From Fangia hongkongensis FSC776 = DSM 21703 (GTDB taxonomy: Bacteria; Pseudomonadota; Gammaproteobacteria; Francisellales; Francisellaceae): 64,000 nt of DNA. The DNA is taken from positions 124,001 through 188,000 of the forward strand of contig NZ_KB902270.1 in NCBI RefSeq assembly GCF_000379445.1. Reading direction: 5' to 3'. Under the pieces are notes generated by a model. It ran no database searches, was not told the DNA's origin, and saw only the letters and a program-made list of their open reading frames with translations. Positions 53,771 to 63,865 of the stretch are shown one piece after another (the first letter of the stretch is position 1; every line of letters begins with the position of its first letter). The position numbers and the translations under genes were made by a program.

Positions 53771-56700
53771 CTATTTTAATAGTTGAATATGGCTACTGGG
53801 TAGCGTAATTTCCCTCATTTTATTAACCAACTGATAAATGCATACATCAAGTTTTCTTGCAAAAAACTTTGCACTATATTCCTCTGAATTCACCGCAAGT
53901 GAAATTCCTTTTTCATATTCAAATGGTTCAGCTTCCGCATGGCTTTGTTGAGTTAAGCCAGATTTTATACAAGATAAAAAAGGTGCTATTTCTTTAAAAT
54001 CAACCATAATTTCCAACCCCTTTGCCACTTCCTTGACATAGTTTTCAAGTGTAAATATCTTAAGTGCATTCACTCTTAGCTGATCATTGTAGGCATCAAT
54101 ACTTGCTTCCCCTTCGACAATAATAGTGGAATCAACCTTAATATCCTCCTTAATTCGATCATATAATTCACTAAAAATTACCAGCTCCATGCGCTCTTGA
54201 GAGTCATCTATTTGCAAAACTGCCATTAGTTTACCTGATTTGGTTTTACGCTGAGTTAGAGAGACAACAACACCCGCTAAAAGTACCGACTCTTTTTTCC
54301 TTGTTGGCGCAACATTTTTAAGCGGAACTGTTTTTAGAGCATTTAACCAAAAACGATCTTCATCAATAATATGACCCGATAGAAACATGCCTAAAACAGA
54401 CTTTTCATAAATCAATTTCTCTTTATTGCTCCAAGGTGGTATTTGCTTATCTTTTGGCATTATCTTTTTCTCAGAGGCATCATTTTGTGCAAATCCAAAA
54501 AAATCAAGTTGGCCACTATTATTCATTTGCTGTACTTGCTCTGCTGATTTCATAGCATCTTCAATCTCAGCCATCAAACCCGCTCGATGCACACCTAATA
54601 TATCCATCGCCCCTGCGTAGATAAGTGCCTCACAAACCCGCTTATTTACTTTTCTTAAATCCACGCGCAGACAAAAGTCATATAAATCTTTAAACGCGCC
54701 ATTTTTTTCTCTTTCTTCAGCAATCAAATCAATGGCTGCATGACCCACACCTTTTATCGCGCCAAGACCATATACAATTTCACTTTGATCATTGACGGTA
54801 AAGACATAATCACTTTCATTTATATTTGGCAGATTCAAGCTTAGCTTTAAATATTTACATTCAGAGATAAAATTCACAACCTTATCGGTATTATCCATAT
54901 CAGAAGATAGTACTGCTGCCATAAATGCCTCGGGATAATGCGCTTTAAGATAAGCTGTTTGATAAGAGACAAGCGCATAAGCTGCCGAATGCGATTTATT
55001 GAAACCATATTTAGCAAACTCTTCCATTAAGTCAAAGATAGAGCTTGCAAGTTTCCCATCGATTCCATTTTCCAGTGCACCTTGTTCAAAGGTTTCACGC
55101 TGTTTGGCCATTTCTTCAGGAATCTTTTTACCCATCGCGCGGCGTAATAAATCCGCTGCACCTAATGAATAATTTGCCAGAATCTGTGCAATTTGCATCA
55201 CCTGTTCTTGGTATAAGATTGTTCCATAAGTCTCTTTCAACACTTCTTTTAGATCAGGATGCGGGTAGCTTACCTCCTGACGGCCATGCTTACGGTTAAC
55301 AAAATCATCGACCATCCCAGAGCCTAAAGGACCTGGTCTATAAAGGGCAACCAAAGCAATAATATCCTCAAAGCAATCTGGTCTTAAACGCTTGATAAGC
55401 TCTTTCATGCCGCGAGACTCAAGCTGAAAAACCCCTGTTGTATCACCTTTTTGTAACAACTGAAAAGTCTTTTGATCATCCATCGGTATGAGCGCGATAT
55501 CAATCGCTTCTTGTGATTGTCTTTGTCTTGTTTTATTTACAATCTTAAGTGCATTATCAATAATCGTTAGGTTTCGAAGCCCCAAAAAGTCAAATTTGAC
55601 AAGACCAACCTCTTCAACATCTTTTTTATCAAACTGCGTAACTAACTGCTTAGAGCCTTCTTCACAATAAATAGGAGAAAAATCAGTTACTTTTGATGGC
55701 GATATCACCACCCCAGCAGCGTGCTTTCCGACACTCCTGGTTAACCCCTCCAGTTTCAATGCACTTTGTAAAATACTCTCTACAGCCTCATCTTCTTTGG
55801 CATAATCATATAAAGGTGTTCCTTTTGCACAAGCATCTTGGAGTTTTATCCCTAAATCATTTGGAATTAATTTAGCAATTTTATCAACAAAGCCATAAGG
55901 CTGACCTAATACACGACCCACATCACGCACCACAGCTTTTGCTGCCATAGATCCATAGGTAATAATCTGTGATACACTTTCAAAGCCATATTTTCTTGCT
56001 ACATAATCAATTACCCGATCTCGCCCGTCCATACAAAAATCAATATCAAAATCGGGCATAGAAACCCGCTCTGGGTTTAAAAATCGCTCAAAAAGAAGCC
56101 CGTATGGAATGGGGTCAATATCTGTAATTTTCAGCGCATAGGCAACCAAAGACCCAGCCCCTGAGCCACGCCCAGGTCCTACAGGGATATGATTTTCTTT
56201 CGACCACTTAATAAAATCGGCAACGATTAAAAAATACCCTGGAAATCCCATCTGGCAAATAACGTCAATCTCTATTTGAAGTCTTTGCTCATAGACTTGA
56301 ATTATAGATAATTTTTCCGCTTCATTTTTATCCTTTAGCATAATGGCAAAGCGCTCATTAAGCCCATCGTATGACACCTTAGCAAAATATTCAGCCTCAG
56401 TTAAACCTTGCGGAATGTCAAAGCGTGGCAACACAGCATCGCCCAGATTAAAGGTAACATTGCAGCGCTTGGCAATAATAAGTGCATTTTCAATTGCCTC
56501 TGGCGTCGCTTTAAAAAGTGCACTCATTTCATCGGCTGAGCGCAAATACTGCTTAGTACTAAAGCGTGTCTTTCTGGTTTCATCTAAAAGCGTATAGCCC
56601 TGATAAATGCCCACTCTGACTTCATGGTCATCAAAATCTTCTTCATTTAAAAAGCGCACGCTATTGCTTGCAACAAGTGGCGCCTTAAGCTTATGAGATA

Positions 56701-57262
56701 ATGCCTTAGCAAGTTCTATATATTGAAAATCATCTGCTTTGGAAAGCTGTTCAATTTCAATAAAAAAGTTCTCTTCACCACAAAGTGATTGATAAAATGA
56801 AACGAGTGACTTTGCTCTATTTGGATGACCTGTCAAAAGGGCTTTTGCAAGCTCCCCTTCCATACCGCCACTTAAAATAATCACTTCTGTAAAGTCATAC
56901 TCTCTTAGCCATGATTTCACGACAACAGGAACGCCTTGATAGCGCTCAGCATCCAAATATGCTCTGGAAATGAGCTCAGAAATAGACTGATAGCCTTTAT
57001 TCGATTCGGCTAAAAGCGTGAGCTCAAAGCACTCACCATCTTCTCCCTCAACTAATAAATCCACGCCAAAAATAGGTTTAACCCCCGCTGCCAAGGCTAA
57101 TTTATAAAATTTCACTGCGGCAAACATATTACTCATATCTGTCAAAGCAATGGCAGGAATATTGCGCTTAACGCATTCTGCAAGTAGTGGTTTTAAACGA
57201 ATGATACTATCAACAAGAGAATACTCACTATGTACTCTTAAATGCGCAAATTGCGTGGCCAT
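53771..57262 (-). CDS. dnaE: DNA polymerase III alpha subunit
   Basis: This is the replicative polymerase, 1163 residues. The PHP domain opens HLRVHSEYSLVDSIIRLKPL. The catalytic palm aspartates are in SMPDFDIDFCMDGRDRVIDY, preceded by PVGPGRGSGAGSLVAYAL. YGTILYQEQVMQIAQ and NKSHSAAYALVSYQTAY belong to the fingers/beta-binding part. An OB-fold domain (VLLAGVVVSLTQRKTKSGKL) and a short tail finish it. The ATG at 57262 has no strong ribosome site. lpxB/rnhB, often next to dnaE in gammaproteobacteria, are absent. Confidence 0.97.
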   Translation of the reverse strand: MATQFAHLRVHSEYSLVDSIIRLKPLLAECVKRNIPAIALTDMSNMFAAVKFYKLALAAGVKPIFGVDLLVEGEDGECFELTLLAESNKGYQSISELISRAYLDAERYQGVPVVVKSWLREYDFTEVIILSGGMEGELAKALLTGHPNRAKSLVSFYQSLCGEENFFIEIEQLSKADDFQYIELAKALSHKLKAPLVASNSVRFLNEEDFDDHEVRVGIYQGYTLLDETRKTRFSTKQYLRSADEMSALFKATPEAIENALIIAKRCNVTFNLGDAVLPRFDIPQGLTEAEYFAKVSYDGLNERFAIMLKDKNEAEKLSIIQVYEQRLQIEIDVICQMGFPGYFLIVADFIKWSKENHIPVGPGRGSGAGSLVAYALKITDIDPIPYGLLFERFLNPERVSMPDFDIDFCMDGRDRVIDYVARKYGFESVSQIITYGSMAAKAVVRDVGRVLGQPYGFVDKIAKLIPNDLGIKLQDACAKGTPLYDYAKEDEAVESILQSALKLEGLTRSVGKHAAGVVISPSKVTDFSPIYCEEGSKQLVTQFDKKDVEEVGLVKFDFLGLRNLTIIDNALKIVNKTRQRQSQEAIDIALIPMDDQKTFQLLQKGDTTGVFQLESRGMKELIKRLRPDCFEDIIALVALYRPGPLGSGMVDDFVNRKHGRQEVSYPHPDLKEVLKETYGTILYQEQVMQIAQILANYSLGAADLLRRAMGKKIPEEMAKQRETFEQGALENGIDGKLASSIFDLMEEFAKYGFNKSHSAAYALVSYQTAYLKAHYPEAFMAAVLSSDMDNTDKVVNFISECKYLKLSLNLPNINESDYVFTVNDQSEIVYGLGAIKGVGHAAIDLIAEEREKNGAFKDLYDFCLRVDLRKVNKRVCEALIYAGAMDILGVHRAGLMAEIEDAMKSAEQVQQMNNSGQLDFFGFAQNDASEKKIMPKDKQIPPWSNKEKLIYEKSVLGMFLSGHIIDEDRFWLNALKTVPLKNVAPTRKKESVLLAGVVVSLTQRKTKSGKLMAVLQIDDSQERMELVIFSELYDRIKEDIKVDSTIIVEGEASIDAYNDQLRVNALKIFTLENYVKEVAKGLEIMVDFKEIAPFLSCIKSGLTQQSHAEAEPFEYEKGISLAVNSEEYSAKFFARKLDVCIYQLVNKMREITLPSSHIQLLK

Positions 57263-57460
57263 AAAGCTAATTCATTATAACGGTATTTCAGACTAATGAT
57301 TAAGTCTATCATGTATCAAATGCCAGCGCTAGCAAGAGGCAAAATACACAACAACAGCAAAGAAGCAGTATGGAAAAATCGGTAAAGATATACTTTTTCC
57401 TAGAATTCTACCTTTAAAACGATAGAATATCACTAGAAGCTAAGAGCAGAAGTACACAAA

Positions 57461-57483
57461 TTGGTTTTTGATAGATAAACCAA
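57461..57483 (+). repeat. Hairpin-forming repeat in the lptD leader
   Basis: TTGGTTT-TTGATAGAT-AAACCAA is a perfect 7-bp inverted repeat with a 9-base loop, ending 24 bases before the lptD ATG. It lies downstream of a possible -10 (TAGAAT, 57423-57428), so it would be in the mRNA. No sigma-E type promoter is evident. TAGAATTCTA at 57401-57410 is a second small palindrome. Confidence 0.4.
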
Positions 57484-57507
57484 ACACTCCTTTGATAAGA
57501 CAACAAG

Positions 57508-60138
57508 ATGAACATATTTGATAAAAACTTTAACATAAAGCTTATTTATTTGGCGATTGCCTGCACTGCGCCAAGCATTGGGCTGGCTAAAATCACCTTA
57601 GAAAACCCTCTGCAAAAGAGCTGGCAGTGTCATGCAAATAAAGATGGAACATGGCAATGTAGTGAAACTGGCGATAACACTCAAGATTTATTCAAAACAA
57701 ATGTCCTTCCTAAAGAGAAAGCACAGATTATCGCCAACGCACTGAATTGGATTCCAACAAATAGCCCTGATAATATTTGCGGTGGCTATTATTACCAATA
57801 CCCTATTATTCCTAACCCGTCAAAAGATCCCGATATTCAATTCCAACGAAGTCAATATTCTCCAGATGGTACGATTACTGCTGAGGGAACAGTTGAGGTT
57901 AAAAAAGGCAACCAATATCTCTCTGCAGATAAAGCCATCCTTAACAAAACTGAAAACTCAGATAAATTTAATAAGATTGATTTATCTGGCAATGTCAATA
58001 TCAGCCAGCCAGGGCAATTAGCTATCAGTAAAACCGGAACTGCGAATATCAGCAATAATACTGCTACATTTAATGACACTTATTATCTGATAAGGGTGCG
58101 TCAAAAGCCAGGTGGCTCTTTGGCAAATATTGCCAACACAGAAAACGCTGAGAAATCTTCAAACTTTACAGGGTTTGCTCATGGTCATGCTGATAAAGTC
58201 GTGCAGCATAGTAAAACCAGCTACACCTTAAAAAATGCCACCTACGCAACGGGCAGCCCTTATGATAACGATTGGATGCTTAAATCCAGCACATTAGATC
58301 TTGATAGAAAAAGCGGCATGGGAACCTCGTATAACACCTTATTCTATGTCAAAGGCATGCCGATTTTATATTGGCCCTATATTACCTTTCCAATTGATAA
58401 TAGACGAAAAACCGGTTTCTTATACCCAACTGCTGGATACAACAGCAATTCTGGCTATTATGTATCAACACCGTTTTACTGGAATATAGCACCCAATTAT
58501 GATTTTCTATTAACCCCTACCGTCTACAATCACCGAGGCGTATTGCTTGATGGGAATTTTAGGTTCTTAACCGAAACACAACGCGGAAACGTTGATGTCC
58601 AATACATGCCAGATGATGGGAAAACAGGCACCGATAGAAAAGCCTTTTCTGTTACCGATTATGGCACCTATGGACAAAATTGGACGAGCTTTTTGAACTA
58701 TCAATACATTGGCGATAAAGATTTTTATAATGACTTTGATAGTGATAATATGGGATTGTCCACCCAAACTTTATTAAATAGACAATTTAAATTTGGTTAC
58801 GCTGATCCACATTTTAGCTTCAATACGAACATTCAGGCTTATGATGTTATTGATGATACGATGTATTTGGCAAACAGACCATATTGGATGCTCCCGCAAA
58901 TTAATGCAAACTACACCTATCCAGGCGTACTTCCACATTTTGATTTTAGCTGGACCAATCAATTCACCTACTTCTATAAACCAAGCTTGGATGGATTAAG
59001 TCAAGTAGATGGCCAAAGGCTTTATAGCGCTCCGATGCTGAGCTTCCCCTTTAAAAAGAGCTGGGGCTTTTTCACACCATCTTTGACAATGAGCGGCACC
59101 TTATACACACTTCAAAATCGAGATGCAGTCAGTTCAAGTGATCCTAATTTCTCACAAAATCAATTCCCAGAGCAAAGTGTTACCCGCACTTTACCAATTG
59201 TGAATGTTGATACTGGATTGTACTTTGATCGAACCTTTGAGCTGAATAACCACAAATACACCCAAAGCCTAGAACCAAGGCTATTTTATACTTACATCCC
59301 TTATCAAAACCAAAGCAACATCCCCTTGTTTGATACGTCACTGAGTAACTTTAGCTATGCCTCATTGTTCCAAACAAATAGCTTTACCGGTTATGATAGA
59401 ATTAACAATGCAAATCAATTATCCTACGCTTTACAAACCTCTATCAATGACGCTGAGACAGGCAAAAATATCATCAGTGCGGGCATTGGACAAATTGCTT
59501 ATTTTGCAGACAGACGAGTCTCTTTATGTTCGGGTACGGATGCTAACTGCGCTAACTCTTATGTGCCGTTTTATGATTCGACTTTCTCAGATGTTGCAGG
59601 CTTTTTCAACTACCAGTTTTTACCACACTGGCAGCTATTAAGCAATGCTACATGGAACCCAAATAACGGCAATGTTGACTCACAGACCTATCAGCTACAA
59701 TTTATGCCTGATAATGACCATATATTTAACGTTGGCTATCAGAATATTCAAGATAACTATGCCTCACTTACACCAGAGCAAATTCAAAATAATCAAAAGC
59801 CAGATCCGCTCTCTCAAATTACCTTCTCTGCGCTTTGGAAGCTAACACCACATTGGTCACTCGCAGGGCTTTGGAGTTATGCATTTAATAACCGCCATAC
59901 CACCAATATGTTCGCAGGCATTCAATATGATGCATGTACTTGGGCTATCAGATTCTTAGCACAACGCTATGTAAACTCCTCAAGTGATCCAAACAATCCA
60001 TCACAAGTTACAGGCCCTCTCACCAATGCCTTTATTTTCCAATTTGAGCTAAAAGGCTTAGGCGGAAGTAGCGAGAGTTCCCTTAGCCAACGCTTAAGTA
60101 TGATTAATGGTTACAATGCTAACTCCAGCTTTGGTTAA
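57508..60138 (+). CDS. lptD: LPS-assembly protein LptD
   Basis: LptD is the outer-membrane barrel that inserts lipopolysaccharide together with LptE. The 876-residue protein has an export signal (residues about 1-27), an OstA-type beta-jellyroll (ADKAILNKTENSDKFNKIDL, HGHADKVVQHSKTSYTLKNA) and a C-terminal barrel with KGMPILYWPYITFPIDNRRK and AIRFLAQRYV. Cys41, Cys51 and Cys91 lie at the N-side. The usual Cys-Cys pair near the C-terminus reads C810-Thr (DACTW), and two extra Cys occur in SLCSGTDANC. The disulfide pattern must differ from E. coli. Confidence 0.95.
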   Translation: MNIFDKNFNIKLIYLAIACTAPSIGLAKITLENPLQKSWQCHANKDGTWQCSETGDNTQDLFKTNVLPKEKAQIIANALNWIPTNSPDNICGGYYYQYPIIPNPSKDPDIQFQRSQYSPDGTITAEGTVEVKKGNQYLSADKAILNKTENSDKFNKIDLSGNVNISQPGQLAISKTGTANISNNTATFNDTYYLIRVRQKPGGSLANIANTENAEKSSNFTGFAHGHADKVVQHSKTSYTLKNATYATGSPYDNDWMLKSSTLDLDRKSGMGTSYNTLFYVKGMPILYWPYITFPIDNRRKTGFLYPTAGYNSNSGYYVSTPFYWNIAPNYDFLLTPTVYNHRGVLLDGNFRFLTETQRGNVDVQYMPDDGKTGTDRKAFSVTDYGTYGQNWTSFLNYQYIGDKDFYNDFDSDNMGLSTQTLLNRQFKFGYADPHFSFNTNIQAYDVIDDTMYLANRPYWMLPQINANYTYPGVLPHFDFSWTNQFTYFYKPSLDGLSQVDGQRLYSAPMLSFPFKKSWGFFTPSLTMSGTLYTLQNRDAVSSSDPNFSQNQFPEQSVTRTLPIVNVDTGLYFDRTFELNNHKYTQSLEPRLFYTYIPYQNQSNIPLFDTSLSNFSYASLFQTNSFTGYDRINNANQLSYALQTSINDAETGKNIISAGIGQIAYFADRRVSLCSGTDANCANSYVPFYDSTFSDVAGFFNYQFLPHWQLLSNATWNPNNGNVDSQTYQLQFMPDNDHIFNVGYQNIQDNYASLTPEQIQNNQKPDPLSQITFSALWKLTPHWSLAGLWSYAFNNRHTTNMFAGIQYDACTWAIRFLAQRYVNSSSDPNNPSQVTGPLTNAFIFQFELKGLGGSSESSLSQRLSMINGYNANSSFG

Positions 60139-60215
60139 TCAGCCATCACCCAAAGGTAAGTTAAGCTTGCTTTGAATCACTGGAAGAAACACTATAAAAG
60201 AGCACATAATCTGTA

Positions 60216-60221
60216 TATAAT
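60216..60221 (+). promoter_or_regulatory. -10 element before surA
   Basis: TATAAT at 60216-60221 is 31 bases from the surA ATG and is preceded by TG at 60212-60213, close to an extended -10. No strong -35 is seen. surA may also be read through from lptD, 113 bases upstream. Confidence 0.4.
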
Positions 60222-60251
60222 GGCGATAAGCTAATCGTATAAGAATCATAG

Positions 60252-61667
60252 ATGCGTTTAATTAAAACTTCAATTTATCTTGCTGGGGCTGCGCTAGTTT
60301 TAAGCTCAACTGCCATCGCACAAGAGCAAAGCACAAACTCGCCGCCAACGCTTTTACAAAACCCATCACTCATTCAAAAAAATATGACCAAACTGCCAGA
60401 GGTGAAAACCACACCAAAGGGCAAACATATTATTAATGAAATTGTTGCAGTGGTTAATGATGAGCCTATTACACTTTCTGAGCTTAATGCCGAGGTCGTC
60501 AAAACAAAAGCACAATTGCAAGAGCAGCCAAATGCCCAACTGCCAGATACGCTGACATTACAAAGGCAAGTGCTTCAACAGCTCATCAACCAAACCATTG
60601 CCCTACAAATGGCAAAACGACAAGGCATTAGTGTTTCAGATGATGAGGTGAATGCTTCTATCGCACAAATTCTTGCACAAAATGGAATGAGCTTAGATGC
60701 ACTAAAAACAAGACTTAAACATTCAAATTTAAGCTTTGAAGATTACTTTAATACTGTTAAGCATCAAATGATCATCAATAAACTACAGCAGCGTGCGATT
60801 GCTGGAAAAGTCTATATTCCACCTCAAGATATTCAAAAGTATATTAAAACTCATTTTTCTGATAACAGCGTTACTTACACGGTGCAAAATATCCTTTTGG
60901 CACTGCCTCAAAATGCCACAGATGCACAGAAAAATACTGAGCTTAAAAAAGCAAATGATATTATTAATGACATTAAAGCAAAGAAAATCTCTTTCTCTGC
61001 AGCTGCTCAGAAGTACTCACAAAGCACCAATGCCTCAAGTGGAGGCTCTCTTGGTTCAAGAAAACTCTCAGAGCTACCTCAAATTTATGCTGATGCGGTT
61101 GCAACACTACAAGCTGGCGAGATTGCTCCCCCATTTATCGCAAACGGCGGCATTCAGATTATTAAGCTTGATGATAAACAAGTGCCTGAAAGTGCAAAAC
61201 ACTACGTTGATCAGTATAAGGTGAGTCAAATCGTAATTGACACCTCGCCTATTGTTGATAATGAACAAGCTAAAGCAAAGCTGTCAAGAATTATCACCGC
61301 GATTGACAACGGTCAAAGTTTTGCTGATGCTGCTAAAGCAAACTCACAAAATCATGATAATGCCAGTGATGGTGGCAATATGGGCTGGATAGATCCAAAT
61401 ACGCTATCGCCAGTGCTTGCTAGCAAAATTAAAACCACCAAGATAGGTAAGATTTCAACACCTTTTCAGGTTGGCAATCAGTGGCAAATTATTCAGGTAA
61501 ATGATAAACGAAAAGAAGATAACACTAAAGCTTATCAAACTGAACAAGCAACCAACGCGCTTTTCCAGCAAAACGCTCAACAGGCACTTAAAACCTGGAT
61601 GCTCTCTTTACGAGACAGCGCCTATGTTAAAATTTTAGATGATAAACTCAAACTGCCTGAGCAATAA
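60252..61667 (+). CDS. surA: Periplasmic chaperone and prolyl isomerase SurA
   Basis: SurA escorts outer-membrane proteins, LptD included, across the periplasm. The 471-residue protein has a signal peptide (MRLIKTSIYLAGAALVLSST, then AIA), the N-terminal chaperone domain (NEIVAVVNDEPITLSELNAE, RQVLQQLINQTIALQMAKRQ) and two parvulin domains (about 210-310, with SGGSLGSRKLSELP; about 320-420, with DGGNMGWIDPNTLSPVL). Its place after lptD and before rsmA is conserved. The stretch between signal and domain (residues 25-70) is longer than in E. coli. Confidence 0.95.
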   Translation: MRLIKTSIYLAGAALVLSSTAIAQEQSTNSPPTLLQNPSLIQKNMTKLPEVKTTPKGKHIINEIVAVVNDEPITLSELNAEVVKTKAQLQEQPNAQLPDTLTLQRQVLQQLINQTIALQMAKRQGISVSDDEVNASIAQILAQNGMSLDALKTRLKHSNLSFEDYFNTVKHQMIINKLQQRAIAGKVYIPPQDIQKYIKTHFSDNSVTYTVQNILLALPQNATDAQKNTELKKANDIINDIKAKKISFSAAAQKYSQSTNASSGGSLGSRKLSELPQIYADAVATLQAGEIAPPFIANGGIQIIKLDDKQVPESAKHYVDQYKVSQIVIDTSPIVDNEQAKAKLSRIITAIDNGQSFADAAKANSQNHDNASDGGNMGWIDPNTLSPVLASKIKTTKIGKISTPFQVGNQWQIIQVNDKRKEDNTKAYQTEQATNALFQQNAQQALKTWMLSLRDSAYVKILDDKLKLPEQ

Positions 61668-61669
61668 CA

Positions 61670-62467
61670 ATGCCACATAAAGCAAAAAAATCTCTTGGGC
61701 AAAACTTCTTACAAGATCAAAATATCATTCATAAAATCATTCATGAGGCTCATATTAGCGCTGGAGATAATGTGATTGAAATTGGACCTGGTCTTGGCGC
61801 ACTTACTACCCATATTCTAAAAAGGGCAAAATCGCTTAGCGTGATTGAATATGATGGTGATGTTATTCCTGTGTTGAAAGATAAGACCAAAGCCATTGGC
61901 ACACTTAATATTATTCATCAGGATATTCTTACTGTTCAATTTGATCAGTTATTTCATGAGGATAAGATAAAACTTATTGGCAATTTACCTTATAACATTT
62001 CCTCGCAAATTTTATTCCATCTTATTCCATTTGCGCGCATGTTTAAAAATATGCACTTCATGCTGCAAAAGGAAGTGGTTGACCGAATTACTGCCTCACC
62101 GAATAATAAAACCTATGGTCGATTAAGCGTGATGCTTCAATACTATTTTCAAACTGAAGGTTTATTTATTGTTCCCCCGAATGCATTTTACCCAGCCCCT
62201 AAAGTGGACTCTAAAATTATTCGCCTGACGCCCTTTTCAAGCCTGCCTTTTAAAGCCAAAAATGAAGCACTGTTTGCAAAAATTGTCAAACAGACCTTTG
62301 AGCAGCGCAGAAAGACATTAAGAAATACGCTAAAGCCTTTTGTAACTGATAGCAGCACACTCCTCTTAGCGCCTATAGATATCACAAAAAGGCCTGAAAA
62401 TTTATCTGTTAAAGACTTTGTGGCACTGAGCAATTTTATCGAGGAGAAACAATGTCAACCTATGTAA
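61670..62467 (+). CDS. rsmA: 16S rRNA dimethyladenosine transferase
   Basis: RsmA (KsgA) dimethylates two adjacent adenosines near the 3' end of 16S rRNA. The 265-residue enzyme opens KKSLGQNFLQDQNIIHKI, has SAM motif I VIEIGPGLGALTTHIL, and the catalytic motif IV NLPYNISSQILF. VPPNAFYPAPKVDSKIIRL and FEQRRKTLRNTLKP complete the family pattern. It follows surA after two bases and overlaps apaH by 16 bp. Confidence 0.97.
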   Translation: MPHKAKKSLGQNFLQDQNIIHKIIHEAHISAGDNVIEIGPGLGALTTHILKRAKSLSVIEYDGDVIPVLKDKTKAIGTLNIIHQDILTVQFDQLFHEDKIKLIGNLPYNISSQILFHLIPFARMFKNMHFMLQKEVVDRITASPNNKTYGRLSVMLQYYFQTEGLFIVPPNAFYPAPKVDSKIIRLTPFSSLPFKAKNEALFAKIVKQTFEQRRKTLRNTLKPFVTDSSTLLLAPIDITKRPENLSVKDFVALSNFIEEKQCQPM

Positions 62468-63282
62468 TTGGTGATATACAAGGCTGCTATGATGAGCTGA
62501 TGGAGCTATTAGATAAAATCTCATTCTCAGTTACTGAAGATAAGCTTATTTTTGTAGGAGACTTGGTAAATCGAGGGCCAAAATCTCTAGAGGTGCTGCG
62601 CTTTATTAAATCGCTTGGGAAATCAGCTAAGGTGGTGCTTGGCAATCATGATCTATACCTACTTGCGCTTTCCTATGGTTACCTGCCAGCAAATAAAAAT
62701 GACACCCTTGATGATATATTACAAGCAAAGGACAAGCATGAACTTGTAGCTTGGCTTAAAAAACAACATCTTTTATACCAACATGATAATCACATCATTA
62801 CACATGCTGGGATCCCGCCTAACTGGTCAATTAAAAAAGCAAAAAAACGTGCCCGAGAGCTTGAGTTTGTCTTGCAAACGGACATCTGCTGTCGACTTTT
62901 TTTAGCTAATTTATTTGGCAATGAGCCAAATCGCTGGAGAAAGCACCTGCAAGGTGTGAATCGTTGGCGCTGTATTGCCAATTATTTTACTCGTATGCGT
63001 CTGTGCAATGATAAAGGCGTATTAGATCTATCATTTAAAGGAACACTCGGTAACTCCCCTGAGAATTTTGATGCATGGTTTAATATCCCAAATCCGAAAA
63101 TAAAATCAAAATACACACTTATTTTTGGTCACTGGGCTGCTCTTAAAGGTGTAACAAATAACCCACGTTGTATTGCGATTGATACAGGGTGTGTTTGGGG
63201 AGGTGCTCTTAGTGCTTATTGTATTGATAGCAAACATATTTACCAAGTTTCATCCAAATTAAGGAGTGCACAAAATGGCTAA
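62452..63282 (+). CDS. apaH: Bis(5'-nucleosyl)-tetraphosphatase, symmetrical
   Basis: ApaH splits Ap4A into two ADP and can decap Np4-capped RNA. The 276-residue phosphoesterase has VIGDIQGCYDELMELLDKI, FVGDLVNRGPKSLEVLRF, LGNHDLYLLAL, IITHAGIPPNW and FGHWAALKGV, the metal-site series of the family. A strong GAGGAG lies right before the ATG inside the rsmA end. apaG, which often comes between rsmA and apaH, is missing. It overlaps aroQ by 8 bp. Confidence 0.95.
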   Translation: MSTYVIGDIQGCYDELMELLDKISFSVTEDKLIFVGDLVNRGPKSLEVLRFIKSLGKSAKVVLGNHDLYLLALSYGYLPANKNDTLDDILQAKDKHELVAWLKKQHLLYQHDNHIITHAGIPPNWSIKKAKKRARELEFVLQTDICCRLFLANLFGNEPNRWRKHLQGVNRWRCIANYFTRMRLCNDKGVLDLSFKGTLGNSPENFDAWFNIPNPKIKSKYTLIFGHWAALKGVTNNPRCIAIDTGCVWGGALSAYCIDSKHIYQVSSKLRSAQNG

Positions 63283-63721
63283 GATACTTGTCGTTCATGG
63301 ACCAAATTTAAACCTTCTAGGTCAGCGAGAAACTGATATTTACGGCACTGCAACATTAGATTCTATCAATCAAACATTAGAGAAAATAGCGTTAGAAAAC
63401 AAATTGCAGTACGAACATTTTCAATCTAATCATGAAGGTCAAATCATTGATAAACTACAAAGCCTACAAGGTGCGGTAGACTTTATTATCATTAATCCTG
63501 CTGCCTATACTCATACAAGTGTCGGGATAAGAGATACACTCCTTGCAGTGAATATTCCATTTATTGAAACACATCTCTCCAATCCACAAAAAAGAGAGCA
63601 TTTTCGGCACACATCATATTTTTCAGATATCGCTTATGGTATAATCTCGGGATTTGGTGCCAAGAGCTACGAGCTTGCAATGCAAGCTGCTGTTGAATAC
63701 TGTCAGCATAATTGCGTTTAA
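63275..63721 (+). CDS. aroQ: 3-dehydroquinate dehydratase, type II
   Basis: This shikimate-pathway enzyme has 148 residues. It opens ILVVHGPNLNLLGQRETDIY, with the catalytic Tyr loop following GQRE. FQSNHEGQIIDKLQ, INPAAYTHTSVGIRD and the His of FIETHLSNPQKREHFRHTS are present. ATG 63275 is chosen because AAGGAG stands seven bases before it. The gene overlaps the apaH stop. The order aroQ-accB-accC is widespread in gammaproteobacteria. Confidence 0.96.
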   Translation: MAKILVVHGPNLNLLGQRETDIYGTATLDSINQTLEKIALENKLQYEHFQSNHEGQIIDKLQSLQGAVDFIIINPAAYTHTSVGIRDTLLAVNIPFIETHLSNPQKREHFRHTSYFSDIAYGIISGFGAKSYELAMQAAVEYCQHNCV

Positions 63722-63795
63722 CAACACTTAGCAATGAATTAGCAAACCAATAGATGCACATTGCACTGTTTTGCTGTAGATTACGTTGGCGAATG

Positions 63796-63820
63796 ACACA
63801 CTGAGCAATGTACAGTGTGT
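63796..63820 (+). repeat. Inverted repeat upstream of accB
   Basis: ACACACTG-AGCAATGTA-CAGTGTGT is a perfect 8-bp inverted repeat with a 9-base loop, 46 bases before the accB start. No U-tract follows, so it is probably not the aroQ terminator. It may be an operator or leader hairpin for accBC. Confidence 0.4.
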
Positions 63821-63865
63821 ATCATACAAATAAAACATATAACAATAACGAAGGGTATAACATTG

